Source: Streptomyces caniscabiei (GTDB lineage: Bacteria > Actinomycetota > Actinomycetes > Streptomycetales > Streptomycetaceae). Taken from it: a stretch of DNA of 64,000 nucleotides. Below, piece by piece: positions 1 to 9,361 of the stretch. The stretch is taken from contig NZ_JABXWI010000001.1 of assembly GCF_014930365.1 (NCBI RefSeq), positions 871,984 through 935,983 of the forward strand, written 5' to 3'. The position numbers and the translations under genes are program-made. The notes under the pieces were generated by a model that ran no database searches, was not told the origin of the DNA, and saw only the letters and a program-made list of their open reading frames with translations. The number at the start of each line of letters is the position of its first letter. The first letter of the stretch is position 1.

Positions 1-727
1 CATGGGCGTGCGCGTCGTCCCGGGGGTCGGCCAGACGCGTGCGCATGTTGTCCCGGTACAGCCAGGCGCCGTGCGCGGCGTCGGTGGGCAACGACGCGCT
101 CGGGTAGTCGCCGTGGGGCAGCTTCTCGGCTCTTCGGACCAGGCCGGGCCACCACCTGCCGAGGGGGCCGCGCCAGGCGAGCTCGGGCAGCACGGGGGTG
201 TGCAGCACGTAGATGTACCAGGATCTGGCGCCCTGGCCCAGGAGTTGGCCGATCCGGCGCGGGGTGGGGCGCCTCACCCGCCGCTTGATCCAGTGCCCCA
301 TGTGGTCGAGGGAGGGGCCGGACATCGACGTGAAGGACGCTATGCGCCCCTCGGTGCGTCGGACCGTCGCGAACTCCCAGCCCTGGACCGACCCCCAGTC
401 GTGTCCCACCAGGTGCACGGGGCGGTCCGGGCTGACGGCGTCCACGACCGCCAGGAAGTCGTCCGTCAGCTTCTCCAGCGTGAAGCCGCCGCGCAGCGGC
501 TTCGGCGCGGTGGAACGGCCGTGGCCGCGCACGTCGTACAGCACCACATGGAAGCGCTCCGCGAGCCGTACGGCGACCTCGGACCAGACCTCCTTGGAGT
601 CGGGATAGCCGTGCACGAGCAGCACGGTCGGCCGCTCGGGATCGCCGAGTTCGGCGACGCTCAACTCGACTCCGTCCGCGCGCACCCTGCGCTCCCGCGC
701 ACCGTCGAGCGTCGCCGCACTCGTCAT
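1..727 (-). CDS. Alpha/beta hydrolase, EphD-like (3' part outside window)
   Basis: Minus-strand reading frame starting at ATG 727-725 and still open at base 1, so the protein is cut by the window edge after about 242 residues. It shows an alpha/beta-hydrolase fold: oxyanion strand with HGYPDS near residue 39, then DVRGHGRS near 65, and a nucleophile elbow GHDWGS near 108-113. The elbow nucleophile is Asp rather than Ser, as in epoxide hydrolases and haloalkane dehalogenases. In Streptomyces and mycobacteria such a domain is often the N-terminal half of an EphD-type protein with a short-chain dehydrogenase C-terminal half; whether this one is fused cannot be seen. It is divergent from the ABC operon at 1125. 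Substrate unknown. Confidence 0.8.
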   Translation of the reverse strand, partial: MTSAATLDGARERRVRADGVELSVAELGDPERPTVLLVHGYPDSKEVWSEVAVRLAERFHVVLYDVRGHGRSTAPKPLRGGFTLEKLTDDFLAVVDAVSPDRPVHLVGHDWGSVQGWEFATVRRTEGRIASFTSMSGPSLDHMGHWIKRRVRRPTPRRIGQLLGQGARSWYIYVLHTPVLPELAWRGPLGRWWPGLVRRAEKLPHGDYPSASLPTDAAHGAWLYRDNMRTRLADPRDDAHAH

Positions 728-948
728 GTCTCCCCCTCGGCCCTCGGCAGTCACCGCTCCACCCGCTCCCGTCGACCACGGTCCGTGTTCGGAATGTGAC
801 GTAAATGAATGTGCCAGTGATTGATGGCTGCGTCAACGGGGTGCGCCACGGCTGTGGAAAACCGGCCGGCGGCGCAGGTCGGCGCGTCGAGAAGGCCGGG
901 GGTGAGGGAAGAAGCGGACACGGGCACGAAACCGCGACGCCGGTCGTT

Positions 949-1124
949 ACCCCTCAGGACGGCCGACCGCGCACGCTCCGGCTCCGTCCGGGTGTTCGAC
1001 CTCAGGGTGACCCCTAAGGGGACCGGCGGTGGATACCCCCTAGGAGCCCGTACGACTCGAGGGTGAGGGCAGACCGCCCTGCGGGGTGACGACCGCGGCG
1101 GCCCGCGCCCCTAATGTCTAAATC
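949..1124 (+). promoter_or_regulatory. Probable promoter and repeat-containing control region of the ABC operon
   Basis: The divergent gap of about 400 bp (728-1124) contains three related short motifs, acccctcagg (949-958), acccctaagg (1010-1019, part of the palindrome cccctaagggg at 1011-1021) and accccctagg (1035-1044); the last two are 25 bp apart. A -10-like TAATGT lies at about 1113-1118 and no Shine-Dalgarno precedes GTG 1125, so the first ABC gene may be read from a leaderless transcript. The repeats could bind a regulator; this is inference from sequence alone. Nothing else recognisable was seen in 728-948. Confidence 0.35.
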
Positions 1125-2120
1125 GTGACTGTGATCGCGACCGAAAGCCTGAGCAAGCGGTTCCCGAGGGTGACCGCTCTTGACCGGCTCTCCGTGGACA
1201 TCGGACCCGGTGTGACCGGACTCGTCGGTGCCAATGGCGCCGGCAAGTCCACACTGATCAAAATCCTGCTGGGTCTGTCCCCCGCCTCGGAGGGCCGGGC
1301 CGAGGTGCTCGGCCTCGACGTCGCCACCAAGGGCGGCGCCATCCGCGAGCGCGTGGGGTACATGCCGGAGCACGACTGCCTACCGCCCGACGTCTCGGCC
1401 ACCGAGTTCGTCGTGCACATGGCCCGCATGTCCGGACTCCCGCCGACCGCCGCCCGCGAGCGCACCGCGGACACCCTGCGCCACGTCGGTCTGTACGAGG
1501 AGCGGTACCGCCCCATAGGCGGCTACTCCACCGGCATGAAGCAGCGGGTGAAGCTCGCCCAGGCCCTGGTGCACGATCCGCAGCTGGTCTTCCTGGACGA
1601 GCCGACCAACGGCCTCGACCCGGTCGGCCGCGACGAGATGCTCGGCCTCATCCGCCGCATCCACACGGACTTCGGCATCTCCGTCCTCGTCACCTCCCAT
1701 CTGCTCGGTGAGCTGGAGCGCACCTGCGACCACGTGGTCGTGGTCGACGGCGGCAAGCTCCTGCGGTCCAGCTCCACCAGGGACTTCACCCAGAGCACGG
1801 CGACCCTCGCGATCGAGGTCACCGACAGCGACGAGCACCCGGACGGCACCGGCGCCCTGCGGAAGGCCCTGCACGCGCGCGGAGTCACCGTCTCCGACGG
1901 CAGCGGCCTCCCGGGCGCCGGGCACATCCTGCTGCTCACCGCCCAGGGCGAGGAGACCTACGACCTGATCCGCGACGTCGTCGCCGACCTGGGCCTCGGC
2001 CTGGTCCGCATGGAACAGCGCAGGCACCAGATCGCGGAGGTCTTCCAGGACAACGACGAGCAGCAGGGCACCCGTAGCGCCCAGGACGCAGGAAAGGAGG
2101 CGGTCGGCCATGGCGGTTGA
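1125..2120 (+). CDS. ABC transporter ATP-binding protein
   Basis: 331-residue ATPase of the ABC-2 export class (CcmA/NatA-like). Walker A GANGAGKST lies near residue 37, the signature stretch YSTGMKQR near 131 and Walker B LVFLDEPTNGLDP near 150, followed by the H-loop region TSHLL. The C-terminal extension of about 100 residues is typical of exporters of this class. GTG start at 1125 with no obvious ribosome binding site. Its last 11 bases overlap the permease gene, so the two are translationally coupled. The operon alternates two ATPases and two permeases (1125-4686). The transported substrate cannot be told from sequence. Confidence 0.9.
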   Translation: MTVIATESLSKRFPRVTALDRLSVDIGPGVTGLVGANGAGKSTLIKILLGLSPASEGRAEVLGLDVATKGGAIRERVGYMPEHDCLPPDVSATEFVVHMARMSGLPPTAARERTADTLRHVGLYEERYRPIGGYSTGMKQRVKLAQALVHDPQLVFLDEPTNGLDPVGRDEMLGLIRRIHTDFGISVLVTSHLLGELERTCDHVVVVDGGKLLRSSSTRDFTQSTATLAIEVTDSDEHPDGTGALRKALHARGVTVSDGSGLPGAGHILLLTAQGEETYDLIRDVVADLGLGLVRMEQRRHQIAEVFQDNDEQQGTRSAQDAGKEAVGHGG

Positions 2121-3048
2121 GCAGCACGGTGCACCGGCACCGTCCCTCGACGGCGGACAGCCCGCCCGCACGGGCGAGCAGAGCCGTATCCACAACATCG
2201 GCTACCGCTCCTACGACGGCCCCCGCCTCGGCCGCGCCTACGCCCGGCGCTCGCTGTACTCGCAGTCCCTGCGCGGCGCGTACGGACTGGGCCGCTCGGC
2301 CAAGTCCAAGGTGCTGCCCATGCTGCTGTTCGCGGTGATGTGCGTGCCGGCGGCCATCATGGTGGCGGTCTCGGTGGCCACCCAGGCCAACGACCTGCCC
2401 GTCAAGTACACCGACTACGCGGTCATCATGCAGGCCGTCATCGGCCTGTACGTCGCCTCCCAGGCACCGCAGTCCGTCTCGCGCGACCTGCGCTTCAAGA
2501 CCGTCCCGCTGTACTTCTCGCGCCCGATCGAGACCGCCGACTACGTCCGCGCGAAGTTCGCGGCGCTGACCTCGGCGCTTTTCATCCTCACCGCGGTGCC
2601 CCTGCTCGTGCTCTACGTCGGCGCGCTGCTGGCCAAGCTCGACTTCACCGACCAGACCAAGGGACTGGCACAGGGACTGGTGTCCGTGGCGTTGCTGTCG
2701 CTCCTCTTCGCCGGCATCGGCCTGGTGATCTCGGCGGTCACCCCGCGGCGGGGCTTCGGCATCGCGGCCGTCATCGCCGTCCTGACGATCTCCTACGGCG
2801 CGGTGTCCGTCGTCCAGGCCATCGCGACCGAGCAGAACAGCTCGGACGTCGTCCCCTGGCTCGGCTTCTTCTCGCCCATCACGCTCATCGACGGCGTACA
2901 GACGGCCTTCCTGGGCGCCACCTCCGCCTTCCCCGGCGGGCACGGTCCCTCCGACGGGCAGGGCGCCCTCTACGTCCTCGTCGTCCTCGGTCTCATCGCC
3001 GGCTCCTACGGCCTGCTGATGCGCCGCTACCGAAAGGTCGGGCTGTGA
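2110..3048 (+). CDS. ABC transporter permease (ABC-2 type)
   Basis: 312-residue integral membrane protein. A cytoplasmic N-terminus of about 70 residues rich in Arg and Tyr (IHNIGYRSYDGPRLGRAYARR) is followed by roughly six hydrophobic segments, starting with one around VLPMLLFAVMCVPAAIMVAV. This is the usual build of ABC-2 permeases partnering CcmA-like ATPases. It starts inside the end of the upstream ATPase gene (ATG 2110) and its TGA overlaps the GTG of the next ATPase gene, so all three are coupled. Probably forms a membrane complex with one or both ATPases of the operon; substrate unknown. Confidence 0.85.
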   Translation: MAVEQHGAPAPSLDGGQPARTGEQSRIHNIGYRSYDGPRLGRAYARRSLYSQSLRGAYGLGRSAKSKVLPMLLFAVMCVPAAIMVAVSVATQANDLPVKYTDYAVIMQAVIGLYVASQAPQSVSRDLRFKTVPLYFSRPIETADYVRAKFAALTSALFILTAVPLLVLYVGALLAKLDFTDQTKGLAQGLVSVALLSLLFAGIGLVISAVTPRRGFGIAAVIAVLTISYGAVSVVQAIATEQNSSDVVPWLGFFSPITLIDGVQTAFLGATSAFPGGHGPSDGQGALYVLVVLGLIAGSYGLLMRRYRKVGL

Positions 3049-3956
3049 CCACGCTCAACATCGACCACGTCTCACGCTGGTTCGGCAACGTGGTGGCGGT
3101 CAACGACGTCACGATGACGATCGGCCCCGGTGTCACCGGCCTGCTCGGCCCGAACGGCGCCGGCAAGTCCACCCTGATCAACATGATGGGCGGCTTCCTC
3201 GCCCCGTCCACGGGCTCCGTCACCCTCGACGGGACCCCGGTGTGGCGCAACGAGCAGATCTACAAGCACATCGGCATCGTTCCCGAGCGCGAGGCGATGT
3301 ACGACTTCCTCACCGGTCGTGAATTCGTCGTCGCCAACGCCGAGTTGCACGGCCTCGGCGCGGCGGCCGCCCAGCGCGCGCTGGCCACGGTCGAGATGGA
3401 GTACGCGCAGGACCGCAAGATCTCGACGTACTCCAAGGGCATGCGCCAGCGCGTGAAGATGGCGTCGGCGCTGGTCCACGAACCGTCGCTGCTCCTGCTG
3501 GACGAGCCGTTCAACGGCATGGACCCGCGCCAGCGCATGCAGCTGATGGACCTGCTGCGGCGGATGGGCGACGAGGGCCGCACGGTGCTCTTCTCGTCCC
3601 ACATCCTCGAAGAGGTCGAGCAGTTGGCGGCCCACATCGAGGTGATCGTCGCCGGACGGCACGCGGCGAGCGGCGACTTCCGGCGCATCCGCCGGCTGAT
3701 GACCGACCGCCCCCACCGCTATCTGGTGCGTTCCAGCGACGACCGGGCCCTGGCCGCCGCGCTGATCGCCGACCCGTCGACCGCCGGGATCGAGGTGGAC
3801 CTGGCCGAGGGCGCGTTGCGCATCCAGGCCGTCGACTTCGGCCGGTTCACGGCACTGCTGCCGAGGGTCGCCCGGGACCACGGCATCCGTCTGCTCACGG
3901 TCTCACCGTCGGACGAGTCCCTCGAGTCCGTCTTCTCGTATCTCGTCGCGGCGTAG
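3045..3956 (+). CDS. ABC transporter ATP-binding protein
   Basis: 303-residue ABC ATPase. GTG at 3045 overlaps the TGA of the upstream permease (GTGA). Walker A is GPNGAGKST near residue 36, the signature is YSKGMRQRVKMA near 127, and Walker B is LLLLDEPFNGMDP near 147, followed by SSHIL. The second ATPase of the operon; it is closely related in build to the first, which suggests gene duplication and possibly a heterodimeric exporter. It is followed 10 bases later by a second permease. Substrate not predictable. Confidence 0.9.
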   Translation: MTTLNIDHVSRWFGNVVAVNDVTMTIGPGVTGLLGPNGAGKSTLINMMGGFLAPSTGSVTLDGTPVWRNEQIYKHIGIVPEREAMYDFLTGREFVVANAELHGLGAAAAQRALATVEMEYAQDRKISTYSKGMRQRVKMASALVHEPSLLLLDEPFNGMDPRQRMQLMDLLRRMGDEGRTVLFSSHILEEVEQLAAHIEVIVAGRHAASGDFRRIRRLMTDRPHRYLVRSSDDRALAAALIADPSTAGIEVDLAEGALRIQAVDFGRFTALLPRVARDHGIRLLTVSPSDESLESVFSYLVAA

Positions 3957-3966
3957 GAGGCCGAAC

Positions 3967-4686
3967 ATGTACGACCCCACAGTCGCCCGGCTCACCTACC
4001 GGGCCCTGCTCGGCCGCCGTCGGGCCCTCATCCTCAGCGCGCTGCCCGCCCTGTTGATCGTGCTCTCCGTGGCCGTGCGCGCCCTGAGCGGCGCCGACGA
4101 CCAGGTGGCCGCCGATCTCCTGGGCGGGTTCGCGCTCGCCACGATGGTGCCGATCATCGGTGTCATCGCCGGAACGGGCGCCATCGGGCCGGAGATCGAC
4201 GACGGCTCGGTGGTGTATCTGCTGGCCAAGCCGGTGAAGCGGCCGACCATCATCTTCACCAAGCTGATCGTGGCGATCGCGGTGACCATGGCGTTCTCGG
4301 CGGTGCCGACGCTGATCGCGGGACTCATCCTGAACGGCAACGGGCAGCAGATCGCCGTCGCCTACACGGTGGCGGCGCTGGTCGCCTCGATCGCGTACGC
4401 CGCGATGTTCCTGCTCCTCGGGACGGTCACCCGGCACGCGGTCGTCTTCGGCCTCGTGTACGCGCTGGTCTGGGAGACCCTCTTCGGCTCTCTGGTGGAC
4501 GGGGCCCGCACCCTGAGTGTCCAGCAGTGGGCGCTCGCCGTGGCCCAGAAGGTCACCGACGGCGGTCTGGTGACCTCCGACGTGGGGCTGCCGACCGCGG
4601 TGATCCTGTTGACGGTCGTCACGGCGGGCGCGACCTGGTACGCCGGGCAGAAGCTGCGGACGCTGAAGCTCGCCGGCGAGGAGTGA
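3967..4686 (+). CDS. ABC transporter permease (ABC-2 type)
   Basis: 239-residue membrane protein with about six hydrophobic segments, the first near residues 20-40 (ALILSALPALLIVLSVAV) and a second pair around 55-75. The stretch GPEIDDGSVVYLLAKPVKR in the first cytoplasmic loop is typical of ABC-2 permeases that pair with CcmA-like ATPases. ATG 3967 has GGAGG just upstream (3956-3960). It is the last gene of the four-gene operon and is followed directly by a hairpin terminator. Probable partner of the ATPase at 3045. Confidence 0.85.
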   Translation: MYDPTVARLTYRALLGRRRALILSALPALLIVLSVAVRALSGADDQVAADLLGGFALATMVPIIGVIAGTGAIGPEIDDGSVVYLLAKPVKRPTIIFTKLIVAIAVTMAFSAVPTLIAGLILNGNGQQIAVAYTVAALVASIAYAAMFLLLGTVTRHAVVFGLVYALVWETLFGSLVDGARTLSVQQWALAVAQKVTDGGLVTSDVGLPTAVILLTVVTAGATWYAGQKLRTLKLAGEE

Positions 4687-4691
4687 CACGG

Positions 4692-4716
4692 CCTCCGGGG
4701 CGATCCGCCCCGGAGG
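4692..4716 (+). terminator. Hairpin terminator after the ABC operon
   Basis: Perfect 11-bp inverted repeat (cctccggggcg / cgccccggagg) with a 3-base loop, 6 bases after the stop of the last ABC gene, followed by a T/C-rich stretch. Confidence 0.7.
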
Positions 4717-4840
4717 TCTCCTCCTTCGGTCCTGCTTCGGTCTTGACGAAGGCTTCACGCACGTCCGGGCAGACTGAGCGGGACGGACAGCCGGGGCATA
4801 CGCGGCCAGGACGGGCGGCCGGAGGGCGGGAGGAACGGGG

Positions 4841-5110
4841 ATGACAGCGGAAGGTCGGTCGGACGGCCGGTCGGAGGGGCGGTCCGACGGCGGCGAGTCG
4901 CGGGGCGCGGGTGAGGACGTCTGGGACGACCTCGTGCTGGACGAGGACTTCATATCGTCCGCCGAGGCGGCGGAACCCTCGGCACGGGCCCGGATGTTGG
5001 CGGCGCGGTGGCGGCAGGAGGCCCCGGATCCCCAGCCCTGGCGCTCGGACGAGCCGCCTGCCGGATGGTTCTTCAGCAAGGCGCGACGCCGCAAGTGGCG
5101 CCGCCGGTGA
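4841..5110 (+). CDS. Small conserved hypothetical protein
   Basis: 89-residue protein, ATG 4841 preceded by GGAGG at a fitting distance. The N-terminus is Gly/Ser/Arg-rich and disordered, the middle acidic (EDVWDDLVLDEDFI), followed by ARARMLAARW and a very basic tail KARRRKWRRR. No catalytic motif, signal peptide or membrane segment. Small proteins of this shape are common in Streptomyces; the function is not known to me. The bases from 5111 to 5391 hold no convincing gene. Confidence 0.65.
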   Translation: MTAEGRSDGRSEGRSDGGESRGAGEDVWDDLVLDEDFISSAEAAEPSARARMLAARWRQEAPDPQPWRSDEPPAGWFFSKARRRKWRRR

Positions 5111-5391
5111 CCGTTCGGCGTGGCCGAGGGCCGGGCGGCCGATATTCGGTGGCGGACAACTCGGCTGCCGGGCACAGTGGTTGATGTCCAGGTCGCCGGA
5201 TCGAGCCGGCGCCACGTTCTGGGAGAGGAGCCCGGCGATGCTGTCCTTCAGGCGCAGTACGTCGAGTTCCCGGCGGGGCAGCCCACGGCGGGCTCCGGAG
5301 TAGTTACCCCTCCGTCGAGTCCGTTCCCAGTGGGAGTTGCCCGGGGCGGCCGCTTCGAGCGCGCGAATCGCTTCGCGTGGGCCGCCCACCC

Positions 5392-5477
<86 letters not shown>

Positions 5478-5581
5478 GTCGCGCTGTCGCTGTCGCTGTG
5501 ACCTGGCCGGGTCGTCGCGCTGCCGCCCCCCTGCCGCAGGCCCTCGCCGCTCTGTCGTGGCGGGGGCCTTTGGCGTCGTTC

Positions 5582-6481
5582 TCAGGGGAGCAGGGGTTCC
5601 AGGACCTCGGCGATGCCGTCGTCCTCGTTGGACGAGGTCACCTCGTCGGCGACGGCCTTGAGGTCGGAGTGGGCGTTGGCCATGGCAACGCCATGGGTGG
5701 CCCAGGTGAACATGGGGATGTCGTTGGGCATGTCCCCGAAGGCGATGGTGTCCGTGCGCTTCGCGCCGAGGCGGCGCGCGGCGAGGGAGAGACCGGTGGC
5801 CTTGGTCAGGCCCAGGGGGAGCAGTTCGACGATGCCCTCACCGGCCATGGCAACCGTGACGAAGCCCCCGGCGGCCTGACGGGAGGCCTCCGTGAGTTCG
5901 TCGGAGGTCAGGGTGGGGTGCTGTATGTAGATCTTGTTCAGCGGGGCCGCCCACAGGTCGGCCACGTCCGTGAGCGGGGTCGTGGGGAGCGAGCCGTGCA
6001 GGGCGTACCCGGTGCCGACCAGGATCTCCCCGTCCAGGCCCGCGCGGCTGGCGGCCAGGTGCAGGGGGCCGACCTCCGCCTCGATCTTGGCGAGGGCGAC
6101 CGCGGCGAGCTGCCGGTCCAGGGTGACGGCCGTGAGCAGGCGGTGCTCCCCGGCGTCGTAGACCTGCGCGCCCTGGCCGCAGACGGCCAGGCCCCGGTAG
6201 CCGAGGTCGTCGAGGATGTGACGGGTCCAGGGGACCGCCCGGCCGGTGACGACGATGTGGGCGGCGCCCGCCGCGGTGGCCGCGGCGAGCGCTTCACGGG
6301 TGCGCCGGGAGACCGACTCGTCGGAGCGGAGAAGCGTTCCGTCGAGGTCGGTCGCGATCAGCTTGTAGGGGAAGCCCGGGGGCGTCGCGGACGATTCGGA
6401 GACCCCGGACGCCCCGGGCGCCTCGGACATCGTGGTCTTGCCGGAGTCCGTGGAGCCCTCGGTGGCTGCCGCGTCGCTCAC
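5582..6481 (-). CDS. HAD-superfamily hydrolase, Cof type
   Basis: 299-residue cytoplasmic phosphatase of the Cof-like HAD group. Motif I is DLDGTLL near residue 45, with the nucleophile Asp and general acid Asp; motif II lies in VVTGR; motif IV is [10 protein letters not shown] near the C-terminus followed by [26 protein letters not shown], the usual Cof tail. GTG 6481 overlaps the TGA of serS (GTGA), so it is coupled to serS. The first 35 residues are Ser/Thr/Ala-rich and could be shortened by using ATG codon 18. Probable sugar-phosphate or nucleotide phosphatase; substrate unknown. Confidence 0.88.
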   Translation of the reverse strand: MSDAAATEGSTDSGKTTMSEAPGASGVSESSATPPGFPYKLIATDLDGTLLRSDESVSRRTREALAAATAAGAAHIVVTGRAVPWTRHILDDLGYRGLAVCGQGAQVYDAGEHRLLTAVTLDRQLAAVALAKIEAEVGPLHLAASRAGLDGEILVGTGYALHGSLPTTPLTDVADLWAAPLNKIYIQHPTLTSDELTEASRQAAGGFVTVAMAGEGIVELLPLGLTKATGLSLAARRLGAKRTDTIAFGDMPNDIPMFTWATHGVAMANAHSDLKAVADEVTSSNEDDGIAEVLEPLLP

Positions 6482-7755
6482 TTGGCTACCGGCTCCAGCA
6501 CCTCGCGGCCGCCCAGGTAGGGGCGCAGGACCTCGGGGACGCGGACCGAACCGTCGGCCTGCTGGTGGTTCTCCAGGATCGCCACGATGGTGCGGGGGAC
6601 GGCGCAGAGCGTGCCGTTGAGCGTGGCCAGCGGCTTGACCTGCTTGCCGTCACGGAAGCGGATCTGCAGGCGGCGCGACTGGTACTCCGTGCAGTCGGAC
6701 GTCGAGGTCAGCTCGCGGTACTTGCCCTGGGTCGGGATCCACGCCTCGCAGTCGAACTTGCGCGAGGCCGAGGAGCCGAGGTCGGCGGAGGCGACGTCGA
6801 TGACACGGAAGGGCAGTTCGAGCGAGGTCAGCCACTGCTTCTCCCAGTCCAGCAGCCGCTGGTGCTCCGCCTGGGAGTCCTCCGGCGCGACGTACGAGAA
6901 CATCTCGACCTTGTCGAACTGGTGGACGCGGAAGATGCCGCGGGTGTCCTTGCCGTGCGAACCGGCCTCGCGGCGGAAGCAGGGGGAGAAGCCGGCGTAG
7001 CGCAGGGGGAGGCGGTCGGCGTCGATGATCTCGTCCATGTGGTACGCCGCGAGCGCGACCTCGGAGGTGCCGACCAGGTACAGGTCGTCCTTGTCGAGGT
7101 GGTAGACGTCCTGGGCGGCCTGGCCGAGGAAGCCGGTGCCGGCCATCGACTGCGGGCGGACCAGCGCCGGGGTCAGCATCGGGGTGAAGCCGGCCGCGGT
7201 GGCCTGGGCGATCGCCGCGTTGACCAGGGCGAGTTCGAGGAGGGCGCCGATGCCCGTCAGGAAGTAGAAGCGCGAGCCGGAGACCTTGGCGCCGCGCTCG
7301 GTGTCGATGGCGCCGAGGATCGTGCCGAGTTCCAGGTGGTCCTTGGGCTCGAAGCCCTCGGCCGCGAAGTCACGGATGTCGCCGTGCGTCTCCAGCGTGA
7401 CGAAGTCCTCCTCGCCGCCGACGGGCACGTCGGGGTGGACGAGGTTGCCGAGCTGGAGGAGGAGCTCCTGGGTCTCGCTGTCGGCCGCGTCGCGTTCGGC
7501 GTCGGCGGCCCTGACGTCGGCCTTGAGCTGTTCCGCGCGCTTGAGCAGCTCGGCCTTCTCGTCGGCGGAGGCCTTGGGGATCAGCTTGCCGAGCGACTTC
7601 TGCTCGGCGCGGAGTTCGTCGAAGCGGACGCCGGACGACCTGCGCCGCTCGTCGGCGGACAGGAGGGAGTCGACGAGCGCGACGTCCTCTCCACGGGCGC
7701 GCTGGGACGCGCGCACACGGTCGGGGTCCTCACGGAGCAGGCGAAGGTCAATCAC
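6478..7755 (-). CDS. serS: Seryl-tRNA synthetase
   Basis: 425-residue class II aminoacyl-tRNA synthetase that charges tRNA-Ser. GTG 7755 gives the standard N-terminus (V/M)[11 protein letters not shown]. The N-terminal half forms the long antiparallel coiled coil (about residues 30-100, rich in Lys/Glu/Ala) that grips the tRNA variable arm. Motif 2 is [23 protein letters not shown] and motif 3 ends in the segment [17 protein letters not shown]. Length is normal for the family. The gene is followed by a coupled HAD phosphatase and preceded by the DnaA-box-rich gap. Confidence 0.97.
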   Translation of the reverse strand: MIDLRLLREDPDRVRASQRARGEDVALVDSLLSADERRRSSGVRFDELRAEQKSLGKLIPKASADEKAELLKRAEQLKADVRAADAERDAADSETQELLLQLGNLVHPDVPVGGEEDFVTLETHGDIRDFAAEGFEPKDHLELGTILGAIDTERGAKVSGSRFYFLTGIGALLELALVNAAIAQATAAGFTPMLTPALVRPQSMAGTGFLGQAAQDVYHLDKDDLYLVGTSEVALAAYHMDEIIDADRLPLRYAGFSPCFRREAGSHGKDTRGIFRVHQFDKVEMFSYVAPEDSQAEHQRLLDWEKQWLTSLELPFRVIDVASADLGSSASRKFDCEAWIPTQGKYRELTSTSDCTEYQSRRLQIRFRDGKQVKPLATLNGTLCAVPRTIVAILENHQQADGSVRVPEVLRPYLGGREVLEPVAK

Positions 7756-7968
7756 CCCTCAAGGCTACCGGTGCGTGGTTCCGGCCCACGACTTGAATTC
7801 GCGGTACGCCCTTCATGTGGGTCTTTGGCCGGAATGTCGATCACCTCGGCATGTCCAGGCGGGTGCCGGTGAAAGTCAATGGCGGCAAGGGCAGCCCCCT
7901 GAACGGGGGCGGTGGTGTGGCGCCTGGTTGACTCGACTCCCTTGTGCGGCAAGGGACTTGGGGGTCGG

Positions 7969-8290
7969 TCATCCACAGGAATCCAGGGTGCCGCAGAGTT
8001 ATCCACAGGCTGTGCGAAAAATCTGTGGATGACGGGGAGGGCCGCCGGGGGAAACGGGTTCCGTCCTGAGGATTCCCGACCCAAACCGCCTTCACGCCCA
8101 CGTTCGAGTGGATTCGCGGGGGAATGGGTCGCTCTAAAGGATTGACGTGAGGAAACACGTGGACGAAGGGTGACCTACGGAGTTGTGGACACAGTGGGGC
8201 CCGCGAAGGGGATTTGTCGACCGAGTGGGGCTGCGTTGTCGACTTGTCCCCAGGTCGAGAAGGTTCCCTGTGGATAACTTCTGTGGACAA
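7969..8290. promoter_or_regulatory. Cluster of DnaA boxes between pheA and serS
   Basis: The 570-bp gap between pheA and serS contains at least six 9-mers matching or nearly matching the DnaA box: tcatccaca (7969-7977), ttatccaca (7999-8007), tgtggatga (8024-8032), tgtggacac (8184-8192), tgtggataa (8269-8277) and tgtggacaa (8282-8290), in both orientations. The last is the Streptomyces-preferred TTGTCCACA read on the minus strand. There is no AT-rich unwinding region or dnaA/dnaN gene, so this is not oriC. Such clusters act as DnaA titration sites in Streptomyces. The serS promoter must also lie in this gap. Confidence 0.8.
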
Positions 8291-8325
8291 AGAAAATAAG
8301 CAGGTAGCACCAGCGGTGGGCCGGA

Positions 8326-9261
8326 TCAGAACCGGCCGTCCTGGCAGCGCGCCACCCAGTCCGCCGCGGCCACGAACTCGGCGTCGGAGGTGCCCGGCAG
8401 CATGGGCCGCACCTTCGCGGTGGCGGCGTCCGCACGCGGGTACGAACCGAGGAAGCGGACCTGGAGACAGATTCGCTTGAGGCCCATCAGCGCCTCAGCG
8501 ACCCGCCGGTCGGAGATATGGCCCTCGGCGTCGATGGCGAAGCAGTAGTTGCCGATGCCCTCGCCGGTCGGGCGGGACTGCAGGAGCATCAGGTTGACGC
8601 CGCGTACGGCGAACTCGCCGAGCAGGTCGCGCAGCCCACCGGGATGGTCGTCGCGCTGCCAGATGACGACGGAGGTCTTGTCGGAGCCGGTCGGGGCGGC
8701 GGGCCGGGCGGGACGGCCGACCAGGACGAACCGGGTCTGGGCGTTCTCCGCGTCGTGGATCTCGGTCTCCAGGGCCTCCAGGCCGTACCGCGCGGCCGCG
8801 AACTCGCCCGCGAAGGCGGCGTCGTAACGGCCCTCCTGGACGAGACGGGCGCCGTCCGCGTTCGAGGCGGCGGACTCCCAGACGACGTCCGGCGGGAGGT
8901 TGGCCTTCATCCAGTTACGGACCTGCGGCTGTGCGGCCGGGTGGGCGGTGACCGTCTTGATGTCCGAGAGCTGGGTGCCCGGCCGGACCAGGAGCGCGAA
9001 GGTGATCGAGAGCAGCACCTCGCGGTAGATCATCAGCGGGGCGCCGGCGACCAGCTCGTCGAGCGTGGTCGTGATGCCACCCTCCACGGAGTTCTCGATC
9101 GGGACGAACGCGGCCTCGGCCTCGCCGTTGCGGACGGCGTCGAGTGCGGCGGGCACGGACACCATCGGGACGAGTTCGCGGGTCGCGGACTCCGGCAGCG
9201 TGCGCAGGGCGACCTCGGTGAAGGTGCCCTCGGGGCCGAGGTACACGTAGCTGGCTGGCAT
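8326..9261 (-). CDS. pheA: Prephenate dehydratase
   Basis: 311-residue enzyme converting prephenate to phenylpyruvate in phenylalanine synthesis. It opens with YVYLGPEGTFTEVALR, the family hallmark. The catalytic region includes FVPIENSVEGGITTTLDEL near residue 55, and TRFVLVGR ends the catalytic domain. A C-terminal ACT domain (about 195-285) carries the allosteric region, here MLLQSRPTGEG in place of the more common ESRP. Stand-alone enzyme, without the chorismate mutase fusion of enterics. ATG 9261. Upstream bases 9262-9361 contain short direct repeats of cggccgtacgaccc and cggccgggtgg. Confidence 0.96.
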   Translation of the reverse strand: MPASYVYLGPEGTFTEVALRTLPESATRELVPMVSVPAALDAVRNGEAEAAFVPIENSVEGGITTTLDELVAGAPLMIYREVLLSITFALLVRPGTQLSDIKTVTAHPAAQPQVRNWMKANLPPDVVWESAASNADGARLVQEGRYDAAFAGEFAAARYGLEALETEIHDAENAQTRFVLVGRPARPAAPTGSDKTSVVIWQRDDHPGGLRDLLGEFAVRGVNLMLLQSRPTGEGIGNYCFAIDAEGHISDRRVAEALMGLKRICLQVRFLGSYPRADAATAKVRPMLPGTSDAEFVAAADWVARCQDGRF

Positions 9262-9361
9262 GGACTCACCCTAATGGGCGCCGGTCCGGCCGTACGACCC
9301 TCGCACCCGGCCGTACGACCCCCGGCCGGGTGGCAGGGCCCTCGGCCGGGTGGTGCGGCCC

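Noticed and set aside
7969..8290. Possible chromosomal origin oriC
   Set aside because: Too few boxes, no AT-rich region and no dnaA or dnaN gene; a DnaA-binding cluster explains it better.
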